NCBI RefSeq assembly: GCF_038004425.1
Contig: NZ_JBBORC010000001.1
Coordinates: forward strand, 115,001 to 179,000
Direction of reading: 5' to 3'
From: Solibacillus sp. FSL W7-1464
Lineage (GTDB): Bacteria > Bacillota > Bacilli > Bacillales_A > Planococcaceae
Length of the DNA: 64,000 nt
Shown: positions 53,179 to 62,209 of the stretch, in pieces
Layout of the letters: the number at the start of each line of letters is the position of its first letter
How positions within the stretch are numbered: the first letter of the stretch is position 1
Program-made: the position numbers and the translations under genes
Notes under the pieces: generated by a model
Database searches by the model: none
What the model saw: the letters and a program-made list of their open reading frames with translations, nothing else
Told to the model about the DNA's origin: nothing

Positions 53179-55782
53179 ATGAAAGTAACAGAATATTACC
53201 AAGCATCTGTACAAGAGGTAATGAAAAAGTTAGACGTCACGCAATATGGATTAACTGATTACGAAGTCCGTGGCCGCCAGAAAAAGTATGGCTATAATGA
53301 ATTAAAAGAAGGAAAGCAGAAAAATATTTTGCAAGTTTTCTTCGAGCAGTTTCAGGATTTTTTAGTGCTCATTTTAATTGCTGCGGCAATAGTTTCAATC
53401 TTCCTCGGAGATATGGACAGTTCCATTGTCATTTTAGTTGTCATTCTATTAAATGCCATTCTTGGAACGGTTCAGCATGCACGAGCCGAAAAATCATTGA
53501 ATAGTTTAAAAGAAATGGCAGCACCTGTTTCAAAAGTTAAACGTAACGGGGAAATTATTGAAATACCATCAAGAAATGTAATAGTAGGAGACCTGCTCAT
53601 CTTGAAAGCGGGCGATTCTATCAGTGCTGATGGACGAGTAGTTGAAAGCCATAGTTTGCAAATAAATGAAAGTTCTTTAACAGGGGAATCTCTGGCGGTC
53701 GATAAAGTAGCCAATACAATTGTTGAAACAGAGCTTGCACTTGCACTGGGAGACAGAAAAAACATGGTGTACTCCGGCAGCTTTGTAACAAATGGTCGTG
53801 GGGCAGTGGCCGTCACTTCAATCGGAATGAATACGGAGATCGGGAAAATTGCCAAACTGATCGACAATGCGAAAGAGAAAAAAACACCTTTGCAAGTCAA
53901 TCTGGATAAATTCGGAAAACGTCTTGCCATCGGAATCATCTTTATTTGCATTGTCATTTTTGCTCTGGATATTATCCGGGGGCGTGAGCTGATTGATTCC
54001 TTTATGTTTGCAGTTTCATTGGCAGTTGCGGCAATCCCTGAAGCGTTAAGTTCGATTGTGACGATTGTTTTGGCAGTAGGGACTCAAAATATGGCAAAAG
54101 AAAATGCGATTATCCGCAAATTGCCGGCAGTAGAAAGTTTGGGAAGTGTTTCGATTATTTGTACAGACAAAACAGGGACGCTGACTCAGAATAAAATGAA
54201 GGTTCAGGAAGTTTATACAGGAGAACAGTTTTTCTCTTCCAACGAGTTGGAGCCGACCAATCCTCATCATAAAAAACTGCTCGATTTTGCAATATTGTGC
54301 AATGATTCCACAATTTTAAGAGATAAAACGATAGGAGATCCGACAGAACTTGCGCTCGTAAAACTAGGCCGGGAACTTGAATTGAACGAGCAAATGATAA
54401 GAGGGCTTCATCCGCGTGTAGGAGAAATTCCTTTTGATTCAACCCGAAAATTAATGAGTACCGTTCACCGAATGGGGAACCGGAATGTCATGATCACAAA
54501 AGGGGCAGTGGACGAGCTTATTTCCCGTATTAGCCGTATTGATTCAAGCAGCAGTTCGATTATTACGAGCAAGCAGCTGGAACAGATTAATCAGGCGAAT
54601 GCTGCATTTTCGAATGCCGGATTACGGGTAATTGCCATTACGTATAAAGAAGTCTTTTATTCCAAAATAAGTGAAAAGGACGAGCAAGGCTTAACATTTG
54701 TCGGGCTAATCGCGATGATGGATCCTCCGCGAGATGAATCGGCACAGGCAGTTGCAGACTGTATTGGAGCGGGAATCAAACCAGTCATGATTACAGGGGA
54801 CCATAAAATTACGGCAATTGCGATCGCGAAACAGCTCGGTATATTAAAAAGCCCGGATGAAGCGATTGAAGGAAAGGAAATTGAAAAGCTTTCAGACCGG
54901 GAACTGAAAAATAAGGTGGAAAATTTCTCTGTCTATGCCCGTGTATCACCGGAGCATAAAATCCGAATCGTAAAGGCTTGGCAAGAAAAAGGACACGTTG
55001 TCGCGATGACGGGGGACGGGGTAAACGATGCTCCGGCGTTAAAACAGGCTGAAATTGGTGTGGCAATGGGGAAAACAGGAACAGAAGTGGCAAAAGATGC
55101 TTCTGCGATGATTTTAACAGACGATAATTTCTTAACGATTGTCAAATCGATCTCGAACGGGCGAAGTATTTATGCCAATATTAAAAACGCGATTAAATTC
55201 CTGTTATCGGGGAATGCAGGGGCAATTTTTGTTGTTCTATATGCGACACTTTTTGCTTTGCCGGCTCCATTTCTGCCGATTCATCTGCTGTTTATCAATT
55301 TATTGACGGATAGCCTGCCAGCGATTGCGATTGGTTTGGAACCGCATAATAAGAAATTGATGAAGGAAAAGCCGCGGAATATAAATGAGTCACTGTTAAA
55401 TAAAAAGTTTGTCTCCCAAGTAGGATTTGAAGGGTTGATTATTGCGGCAGTCACAATTATTGCCTTCCAAGTAGGCTTATCGACAGGCGATACAGCGGTT
55501 GCTACAACAATGGCGTTTGCGACCTTATGTTTATCGAGGTTGCTGCATGGATTCAATTGCCGTTCGGAAGAATCCATTTTTAAAATCGGAATTTTCTCGA
55601 ATTTGGCAGTTTGGATTGCCTTTTTACTTGGGTTTACAATATTGAATTTTGTACTGATCAACGGACTATTCGAGGTTGCTGAATTGACGAATAGCCAATA
55701 TTTAATGATTTACGGATTATCGTTGGTGCCGTTAGTTATTATCCAGGTCCGCAAACTGTTTTTCGGTTCAGTTAAACAGTAA
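53179..55782 (+). CDS. P-type cation-transporting ATPase, Ca2+-ATPase type
   Basis: 867 aa from the ATG after AAGGGGG; the upstream frame has no ribosome site. Domains in order are an N-terminal cation-ATPase domain, actuator with SLTGES (165-170), helix 4 with AIPEALSSIV, phosphorylation site DKTGTLTQ (Asp330), nucleotide domain, and hinge MTGDGVNDAPAL, with ten helices in total. The layout is that of SERCA/PMCA-like bacterial pumps. Helix 4 has PEALSS where classic Ca2+ pumps have PEGLPA, so ion specificity needs care. It probably exports Ca2+. Confidence 0.9.
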   Translation: MKVTEYYQASVQEVMKKLDVTQYGLTDYEVRGRQKKYGYNELKEGKQKNILQVFFEQFQDFLVLILIAAAIVSIFLGDMDSSIVILVVILLNAILGTVQHARAEKSLNSLKEMAAPVSKVKRNGEIIEIPSRNVIVGDLLILKAGDSISADGRVVESHSLQINESSLTGESLAVDKVANTIVETELALALGDRKNMVYSGSFVTNGRGAVAVTSIGMNTEIGKIAKLIDNAKEKKTPLQVNLDKFGKRLAIGIIFICIVIFALDIIRGRELIDSFMFAVSLAVAAIPEALSSIVTIVLAVGTQNMAKENAIIRKLPAVESLGSVSIICTDKTGTLTQNKMKVQEVYTGEQFFSSNELEPTNPHHKKLLDFAILCNDSTILRDKTIGDPTELALVKLGRELELNEQMIRGLHPRVGEIPFDSTRKLMSTVHRMGNRNVMITKGAVDELISRISRIDSSSSSIITSKQLEQINQANAAFSNAGLRVIAITYKEVFYSKISEKDEQGLTFVGLIAMMDPPRDESAQAVADCIGAGIKPVMITGDHKITAIAIAKQLGILKSPDEAIEGKEIEKLSDRELKNKVENFSVYARVSPEHKIRIVKAWQEKGHVVAMTGDGVNDAPALKQAEIGVAMGKTGTEVAKDASAMILTDDNFLTIVKSISNGRSIYANIKNAIKFLLSGNAGAIFVVLYATLFALPAPFLPIHLLFINLLTDSLPAIAIGLEPHNKKLMKEKPRNINESLLNKKFVSQVGFEGLIIAAVTIIAFQVGLSTGDTAVATTMAFATLCLSRLLHGFNCRSEESIFKIGIFSNLAVWIAFLLGFTILNFVLINGLFEVAELTNSQYLMIYGLSLVPLVIIQVRKLFFGSVKQ

Positions 55783-55908
55783 ATCGAGAGTATAGGGAAC
55801 CAAATGTAATGGTAACTTTTTTAGCCGGTTAACATAAAAATAAGGTTAACAAGGTTATGGAAGGATGACATTATCAACACGACAATTAAACATTTCTTTG
55901 GCCAGGCA

Positions 55909-56943
55909 ATGACAGGGCAGGGTATTAAAAATATTTACAAAGAATTGATGGCTGAAGCGAAAGCTGTGTATTTATTAAAGGGAGTGCACGGCTTCAAAGT
56001 TTCGGAGTTACTGCAGAAAATCGGGTCGCATTACTATGAAAAAGGTGCACATATTGAGTTTTTCCATGATCCTTTATTTGAAAATACGGTTGAAGCAGTT
56101 TATATTCAAGCCCCTCATCATATATTAATTGTTCAAGCGACAAACCCGTCAATAGAACCGGTACTGCCAGGGGTACGTGATCATGTCATTTCCCTTTATG
56201 ACTGTTTGGATGAACAACACATTGCATTAAGTGAAAATTTGTCCTTAGTAAACGAATCGAAACAAGCCTATTATGACTGGTGCTTTGCCAAGCTTTCTGA
56301 AGCAATTCACATACATGATGACTGGGAAGTGGAAACGAGAAAGCAGATGAAATGGAGTGGATTGGACCAGCAGTTTGCCGAGTTGTCGAACAATTTATTC
56401 GGTGAAACACATCGGCAGAAATCCGGCAAGCTTACTCACCGTTTACTTGGGACGTTAACACCAAAAGGAGCACAGGATACAGTAAAGAGTATTACGCAAA
56501 ACCTTGAAAAGAGATTGTTTATTAAAGGGTATCCGGGAACAGGAAAGTCTTCGATGATGAAAAAGCTGGCGAACGAAGCGATAAGCAGAGGGTTTGATGT
56601 ACAACTCGTTTGGTGCGGGCTAGATTCCAATTCAATTGATATGGTCATTATCCCCGAACTGAAATTCTGTATTTTTGACAGCACGGAGCCGCATGTATAT
56701 TTCCCGGATGAAAATCGTCCTGGTGATGAAATTTTCGATATTGCCCAGCATTGCCATCCGACGGAAGTAGAAGAAAGGAATATAGAAGCAATCACAGAAA
56801 AGTACAAAGCAACGATGGCAGATGCAAAATATTTTGCAGCGAAATACGCAGAACAAGAAAGGAAAGTTCGTGAAGCAGTGGATGCTGCTATCAATTTGGA
56901 TGAATTCAATAAACGAACAGCCGTGCTTTTTGAGCTTTTCTAA
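55909..56943 (+). CDS. Two-lobed P-loop ATPase (PRK06851-like); start probably further upstream
   Basis: 344 aa from the first ATG. The protein looks like a duplicated P-loop NTPase. The second lobe has an intact Walker A GYPGTGKSS (about 204-212), whereas in the first lobe the equivalent loop is GVHGFKVS, with the nucleotide-binding residues lost. The frame is open upstream, and the preceding codons (TIKHFFGQA) look like the missing first strand of lobe 1. The ribosome site AAGGATG favours an ATT/ATC start at 55870-55875. Function unknown; related proteins are conserved in Bacillales. A coiled-coil tail ends the protein. Confidence 0.75.
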   Translation: MTGQGIKNIYKELMAEAKAVYLLKGVHGFKVSELLQKIGSHYYEKGAHIEFFHDPLFENTVEAVYIQAPHHILIVQATNPSIEPVLPGVRDHVISLYDCLDEQHIALSENLSLVNESKQAYYDWCFAKLSEAIHIHDDWEVETRKQMKWSGLDQQFAELSNNLFGETHRQKSGKLTHRLLGTLTPKGAQDTVKSITQNLEKRLFIKGYPGTGKSSMMKKLANEAISRGFDVQLVWCGLDSNSIDMVIIPELKFCIFDSTEPHVYFPDENRPGDEIFDIAQHCHPTEVEERNIEAITEKYKATMADAKYFAAKYAEQERKVREAVDAAINLDEFNKRTAVLFELF

Positions 56944-56962
56944 TGAAAATCACAATTTTAAT

Positions 56963-57004
56963 AGGCATGGGTCCGAATTCGTATCGGGTCCATGCCTTCT
57001 TTTA
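56963..57004 (+). terminator. Terminator of the P-loop ATPase gene
   Basis: GGCATGGGTCCGA pairs with TCGGGTCCATGCC (13 bp, two G-U) and is followed by TTCTTTTAT. Confidence 0.88.
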
Positions 57005-57151
57005 TAATAGTCGAAATCGATACTGTTAATGATATTTTAGAATAATAAATAACTTTCAGAAATATTAATTTTTTTAGGAGCTATAAATTTCACTCAAACA
57101 GAAAATACTGTATGCTGATGGTGAGCTTTTCATTACAAAGGAGGACTACTC

Positions 57152-57934
57152 ATGAATCGTTTTGAAGGAAAAGTTATAGTTGTTACCGGTGCAGGTTCGG
57201 GATTAGGACAAGCTGCCACACTACAGCTTGCAAAGGAAGGCGCAAAGCTTGTACTCGTTGATTTAAACCAGGCGGGACTGGATGAAACGAAGAAAAAAGT
57301 GCTGGAAGTTGCACCAAATGCTGAAACATTGTTAGTGACAGCAAACGTAGCGACGGAAAGTGAAGTTGAAAATTTTGTGAATCAAACGGTAGAAAAATTC
57401 AGCAAGATTGATGGTTTCTTTAACAATGCGGGAATTGAAGGGAAGCAAAACTTAACTGGAGATTACGGTATTGAGGAATTTCATAAAGTTATATCCGTCA
57501 ATTTGAACGGTGTCTTCTATGGTATGAAATATGTGCTGAAAGTAATGAAGGAGCAAGGTTACGGCTCTATTGTCAATACAGCTTCAGTTGGCGGAATCCG
57601 TGGTGTCGGAAACCAGTCAGGCTATGCGGCTAGTAAGCATGGTGTTGTCGGGTTAACGCGTAACTCGGCAATTGAATACGGACAATATGGAATTTCGATT
57701 AAAGCGATTGCCCCGGGTGCGATCATGACGCCAATGGTAGAGGGATCCCTGCGCCAAATGGGCGGCGAAAACTGGGAGGAAGTCGGCAAGGAGTTTGTGA
57801 AGCCGAATCCGATGAGACGTTTCGGCAAGCCGGAAGAAGTCGGTTATTTAGTAGCATTCCTGCTATCAAATGAAGCTGACTTCATTAATGCGGCAGTTAT
57901 CCCAATCGACGGCGGCCAGTCTTATAAATATTAA
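57152..57934 (+). CDS. Short-chain dehydrogenase/reductase
   Basis: 260 aa classical SDR. The cofactor loop TGAGSGLG (12-19), NNAG (91-94), catalytic Ser145, Tyr158 and Lys162 (YAASK) are all present. Asp37 after the second strand (LVDLN) favours NAD over NADP. The substrate is not predictable. It is a single gene with a strong AAAGGAGGACT ribosome site and its own terminator. Confidence 0.93.
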   Translation: MNRFEGKVIVVTGAGSGLGQAATLQLAKEGAKLVLVDLNQAGLDETKKKVLEVAPNAETLLVTANVATESEVENFVNQTVEKFSKIDGFFNNAGIEGKQNLTGDYGIEEFHKVISVNLNGVFYGMKYVLKVMKEQGYGSIVNTASVGGIRGVGNQSGYAASKHGVVGLTRNSAIEYGQYGISIKAIAPGAIMTPMVEGSLRQMGGENWEEVGKEFVKPNPMRRFGKPEEVGYLVAFLLSNEADFINAAVIPIDGGQSYKY

Positions 57935-57942
57935 ATGTACTA

Positions 57943-57977
57943 ACCCCCTTAAAGCCAAACTTTAAGGGGATTTTTTG
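57943..57977 (+). terminator. Terminator of the SDR gene
   Basis: CCCCTTAAAG pairs perfectly with CTTTAAGGGG around CCAAA and runs into ATTTTTTG. Confidence 0.9.
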
Positions 57978-57996
57978 TCTTCTTTAAAATCTCTTT

Positions 57997-58350
57997 TTAA
58001 CGCTTCAATATCCGGCTTTCAAGTAAATATGTCACTTCATATTTCTCGGCCAATCTTCTTAAAAAGGATAATAATTCACTGAAATTTGTTGTTTGTATCA
58101 ATTGTTCGTACTGTTTTTTCTCCACTTCGTTTGCGACCTTTTTAAAATAGCCCCACATATGTTGGCAAGCATTGCGCATGCTGCCTTCTGATGGTGTTAA
58201 GCTTAATGCCTGTTCGATCAGCGCTGAAATTTCCTCATAAGAAGCCTGGTTTTTCATTGCCTGACGAATTGCATTGTAATGATTTTGACTATAAAACATC
58301 ACATTGTATTTTTCCTCACGCCAAAGGATTTCCGTCATCTTTTGGTCCAT
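57997..58350 (-). CDS. DUF1722 (YbgA-like) protein
   Basis: 117 aa. The sequence EEKYNVMFYSQNHYNAIRQ near the N-terminus and ACQHMWGYFKKVANEVEKKQY in the middle match the DUF1722 pattern (x-x-x-HxxGYFK). DUF1722 often occurs fused to DUF523; here it stands alone. Function unknown; an association with photolyase-like or DNA-damage genes is seen in other bacteria but not here. Good GAGGAGG ribosome site. Confidence 0.8.
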   Translation of the reverse strand: MDQKMTEILWREEKYNVMFYSQNHYNAIRQAMKNQASYEEISALIEQALSLTPSEGSMRNACQHMWGYFKKVANEVEKKQYEQLIQTTNFSELLSFLRRLAEKYEVTYLLESRILKR

Positions 58351-58533
58351 AAAAGATTCCTCCTCACGTTCAGCTTTTGCATAATCTACTAATTGTTCAC
58401 ATTATATAAGATAGATAAAAGTTTTGCTTTTATAAAGAGTCAAATCCAACTTATAGTGTAAAAAATTGTATAATGGAATTAGTTGTAAAATTATCAGAAT
58501 TTACTTAAATTTTAAAGGGAAAGAGGGATTCCA

Positions 58534-59898
58534 ATGGTAAATGATCTAACATCAGTGAATGGACAAATAACAGGAGATCCGGTATTCCGCGAAAAACCGG
58601 TCATACAGGCTGCCGAAACAATATTCGTCAATGAATTTACAGACGGTGTATTAAATCCGAATGCGCCTATGTTAGGACCTTTAAAAGATGGAGGGACAAT
58701 CATTGCCAACACTGCTCCCGGCTGTTGGGGCCCGATGATTACACCGGCGATTCGCGGAGGACATGAAGTAACGAAGCCTGTCTATGTGGAAGGCGCGGAA
58801 GTCGGGGACGCGATCGTCATTCAGATCAAGTCGATTCAAGTTACATCGATTGCGACTTCTTCGGGAACAGATGAAGCTCAAAATGAACGTTTTATCGGTG
58901 ATCCTTTTGTGAAGGTGAAATGTCCGGGTTGCGGGAAGCTCCATCCGCCGACAATTGTACAAGGAATCGGCCAGGAATCTGTTAAATGTATGACTTGCGG
59001 GACGGATACAACACCATTTAAAATTTCCAACGGCTATACGATGGCGTTTAATACAAAAGGGAATGTTGGTTTGACGGTAGGGAAAGAGGCGGCACGCCGG
59101 ATTGCGCAAGACAGCAAAAACTATATGCGTACTCCGGAAAATTCGGTTCAAAATCCGATTACATCATTCGCGCCGAGTGATTTGATCGGGGTACTTGCAA
59201 GAATGCGTCCGTTTGTCGGTCAGCTTGGAACAACGCCATCAAAAGCAATGCCGGATTCTCATAATGCAGGAGATTTCGGATCCTTTCTAATCGGAGCACC
59301 GCATGAATTTACGATGACCGAAGATGAGCTGAATATTCACCGTACAGACGGACATATGGATATTAACCGTGTACGAGAAGGGGCTGTTGTCATTTGTCCT
59401 GTAAAAATTCCTGGTGGCGGTGTATACGTAGGAGATATGCATGCAATGCAGGGTGACGGTGAAATTGCCGGACATACGACCGATGTATCCGGTATTGTAC
59501 AGCTGCAGGTAAGTGTGCTGAAAAAAGTAAACTTGGACGGTCCAATTGTGCTGCCGAATGTAGAAGATTTACCTTATACCGCAAGACCTTTTACGAAAGA
59601 AGAAAAACGCATTGCACGCGAGCTGGCTGAAGAGTTTGGTGTAAAGCAGGTTGAGGAGAGTTTCCCGTTGTCGATTGTAGGAACAGGCGTTAACTTAAAT
59701 GTGGCCACAGAAAATGCACTTGAGCGTGCGGCAAAGCTATTTGAAATGACAGTGGAAGAAGTGAGAAACCGTGCAACCATTACCGGTGCAATTGAAATAG
59801 GAAGACATCCGGGTGTAGTGACGGCTACAGTTCAAATGCCGAAAACACTTCTGAAAAAAGCGCGACTGTTTAAAGCGGTTAAGCGCCAGTATGATTGA
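58534..59898 (+). CDS. Acetamidase/formamidase family amidohydrolase with zinc-ribbon insert
   Basis: 454 aa FmdA/AmdA family. It has NPNAPMLGPLKDGGTI and APGCWGPMITPAIRGGHEVT near the N-terminus, GDFGSFLIGAPHEF and IPGGGVYVGDMHAMQGDGEIAGH in the core; the last contains the conserved metal/active-site HAMQGDGE. An insert at 130-155 carries CPGC and CMTC, a likely four-cysteine zinc ribbon. It would hydrolyse formamide or acetamide to acid and ammonia. It is longer than typical (~300-400 aa) because of the insert and C-terminal extension. Confidence 0.9.
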   Translation: MVNDLTSVNGQITGDPVFREKPVIQAAETIFVNEFTDGVLNPNAPMLGPLKDGGTIIANTAPGCWGPMITPAIRGGHEVTKPVYVEGAEVGDAIVIQIKSIQVTSIATSSGTDEAQNERFIGDPFVKVKCPGCGKLHPPTIVQGIGQESVKCMTCGTDTTPFKISNGYTMAFNTKGNVGLTVGKEAARRIAQDSKNYMRTPENSVQNPITSFAPSDLIGVLARMRPFVGQLGTTPSKAMPDSHNAGDFGSFLIGAPHEFTMTEDELNIHRTDGHMDINRVREGAVVICPVKIPGGGVYVGDMHAMQGDGEIAGHTTDVSGIVQLQVSVLKKVNLDGPIVLPNVEDLPYTARPFTKEEKRIARELAEEFGVKQVEESFPLSIVGTGVNLNVATENALERAAKLFEMTVEEVRNRATITGAIEIGRHPGVVTATVQMPKTLLKKARLFKAVKRQYD

Positions 59899-60009
59899 AT
59901 ACAGTTGATCAATCGTTAAAAGGACTATAATCATAGTTAATTAGATAAGTTTTTGTTCTTTATTTTTCGGGAAATAGGAAATTACTAGAAAAGTAGAGGG
60001 GATGAAGCG

Positions 60010-60528
60010 ATGCAGCCATTGATCAAGAAGATAGAAGCTCTTGTCATCTCGATTAGCGTTCAGTCCGGTATTGGTATTATTGAAGCAATTAGTGAAAAAG
60101 ACGGCAATAAGAAAGTCATATTTCAAATTACATCAAAAACACCTTTAATGACAAAGGACGGGCACCAAATCGGGGCGTCTGCCATTCCGGTAAAGGCAAA
60201 AATTATTGCCTTTATTGATTCCAGAAATCCGCTGCCGATGGTTTCCCCGCCACATACGACACCACTCTTGATCATTTTTGATCAGTTTGATAAAGAGGGG
60301 GAGGTATGTGTCGGTGCATTTGACCGGGTGCTTTACTGTGACCAGCTGAAGCTTAAACTCCATGTCAATGAAAAGACGGAAATAGTGGATTTGGCTGGAA
60401 AACGTATAGATCAGAAAGATTTGGAAGGAAAGATGCTGTTCGTTTTTTATGACCGTGCAACGAAAAGTAAACCAGTGCAAGCCAATCCATCAAAAATAAT
60501 CATGACCTCTATTATGCATAAAGACTAG
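60010..60528 (+). CDS. Uncharacterised beta-rich protein
   Basis: 172 aa. I do not recognise the family with confidence. It has no signal peptide or membrane helix. It reads as alternating beta strands, with a DSRNPLPMVSPPHTTPLLIIF central segment and a C-terminal DLAGKRIDQKDLEGKMLFVFYDRATKS segment. The latter resembles beta domains that follow surface repeats in some Bacillales proteins. It starts after AGAGGGG and stands alone between the amidase and the next unknown gene. Confidence 0.6.
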   Translation: MQPLIKKIEALVISISVQSGIGIIEAISEKDGNKKVIFQITSKTPLMTKDGHQIGASAIPVKAKIIAFIDSRNPLPMVSPPHTTPLLIIFDQFDKEGEVCVGAFDRVLYCDQLKLKLHVNEKTEIVDLAGKRIDQKDLEGKMLFVFYDRATKSKPVQANPSKIIMTSIMHKD

Positions 60529-60705
60529 TAGAGTGGCATATCGATTTCTAGTTATCAGTTTGTATGTTTTAAGCAATATTTCATACGAGTTGGTACAAAT
60601 GAAACGATATGCTTTTTTTATGGAAGCAGCTTGAAGAAGAGTTTAAAAACGTTACATACACATTTATTTTTTGGTATATTTTTGTATAGAAATAAGGTGG
60701 AATAA

Positions 60706-62163
60706 ATGGAGGGATCTTTGTTGTTGCTATCATTTGATGAGCAGCTCTTTCAACGGACGAAAGGACAAGCAGGGGAAAAGTTGGAGCAAGCTTTGGAAGC
60801 AAATATTCAATTTGTAAAACAAACTGCAATTTGGGGCGCACCTATACAAAGCGATAAATTTTTATTGGAGCAGGAGCGTGCAGAGAAGTTTTGCTTTCAG
60901 TTAATCAAAAATTACTGGGGTAATTTGAATTTAACTTTTAATAATTTAATTCATGAAATGAATACAGTGAATGAAAAAGTGGAGCAGTTTTTTGCCGCAC
61001 AGCAAAACAGTAAAGCATTATTTTCATTTTTACATACACAGGGGAAAGTGACGTTTGAGCAGCTGATAGAATTTATTTATTCAAAGCCTGTTCCTTTACC
61101 GCATGTACAAACAGAACTTGAGGATATTTATATTTACAAAGTGAACAATCATTTTCTTGTACTGCCGATTTATCGGGAAAATGAGAAGTACTGGAAAATG
61201 ATTGGGGCAAAAAAGATTTATTCACTGTTTTTACAGGTCCCTTTAATGATGATTATGAGACCTGTTGAATTAATGAAAGATTTTAAAGCTTTGCTTGCCG
61301 GGCAATTGACAGCGAATCGGATTGCGACAATTATCCATAAGCTCGTACAGAAGATTGATTTTGAAAATCCAAAGTCGGATGAAGTTAAGCAACTGCATCT
61401 CTTAAATGTCCGCACACATTTTACAAGCGGGAGACGCCATATGCTGAAACTTCGAAAATGCGTTCAGGCATTACTGGAAAATTGGTCAACCGGAAAATTT
61501 GCTTTGAATACGAAAGAGCAAACACTGCTTGGCTATATGTTGTTCCAGGAGGCGGTTTATAAAAGAAATTATCGGAGTATTTTACTGCAAGGAATGTATT
61601 TAATTGAGGAAGAGCGCATTAATAATCATGCGATTGAACTTGTCGTTGAATACGCGGATGTATTGAGCAGTATGAATCCGCAGCCCGATACACTTGTGAA
61701 AGATTACCGGAAGAATTATTTGGAGCATGTCTTTTATGAACTGGTTAATAGTGTTGTAAAAGAGGAGCAGTTTGAGCTTGGAATGGAGCTGTTAAAAAAT
61801 TATGAGCTTGCATCATGTACAACCATTTTTCAGCTGTTGCATGCCGAAGAAAAGGAAACAATGCTGCATCTGATTGAAGCGACTGTTCAACGTGATATTG
61901 CTTTGTCCGTTGATGGTTCTCCGCAAAATATCCGGGAATCGATCATTATTTGGCAACAGCACGCTTTAAAAAAAGACAGTGCCTATTATAATATTTCTGA
62001 AATGACATCACAGCATATTTGCAATTTGTTGAAAATACTTTTTTGGGCTGAAGAAGATATTTTAGTAGAGAAACTATTAGCAGTCTATAAGAAATATTTG
62101 CTCATACCGCATCATTTCCAATATTTGCGCCAGTTTATTGAGCGCCGTGTCGTTCAGTGTTAA
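60706..62163 (+). CDS. Uncharacterised helical protein
   Basis: 485 aa, not recognised. It is rich in Leu, Glu, Gln and Lys, without signal peptide or convincing membrane segments. It appears almost entirely alpha-helical, including TPR-like stretches around 270-370. ATG 60706 follows AAGGTGG by 5 nt; TTGs at 60718-60721 after GGAGGG are alternatives. It stands alone, with a bidirectional terminator following. Confidence 0.65.
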   Translation: MEGSLLLLSFDEQLFQRTKGQAGEKLEQALEANIQFVKQTAIWGAPIQSDKFLLEQERAEKFCFQLIKNYWGNLNLTFNNLIHEMNTVNEKVEQFFAAQQNSKALFSFLHTQGKVTFEQLIEFIYSKPVPLPHVQTELEDIYIYKVNNHFLVLPIYRENEKYWKMIGAKKIYSLFLQVPLMMIMRPVELMKDFKALLAGQLTANRIATIIHKLVQKIDFENPKSDEVKQLHLLNVRTHFTSGRRHMLKLRKCVQALLENWSTGKFALNTKEQTLLGYMLFQEAVYKRNYRSILLQGMYLIEEERINNHAIELVVEYADVLSSMNPQPDTLVKDYRKNYLEHVFYELVNSVVKEEQFELGMELLKNYELASCTTIFQLLHAEEKETMLHLIEATVQRDIALSVDGSPQNIRESIIIWQQHALKKDSAYYNISEMTSQHICNLLKILFWAEEDILVEKLLAVYKKYLLIPHHFQYLRQFIERRVVQC

Positions 62164-62168
62164 AAATA

Positions 62169-62208
62169 AAAAGGTGAAGCAATGCCGATGCTTGCCTCAC
62201 CTTTTTGT
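62169..62208. terminator. Bidirectional terminator
   Basis: AAAGGTGA-AGCA pairs with TGCT and TCACCTTT with a small bulge, flanked by A/T runs on both sides. It ends the plus-strand unknown gene and the convergent CoA-enzyme gene. Confidence 0.85.
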
Positions 62209-62209
62209 A

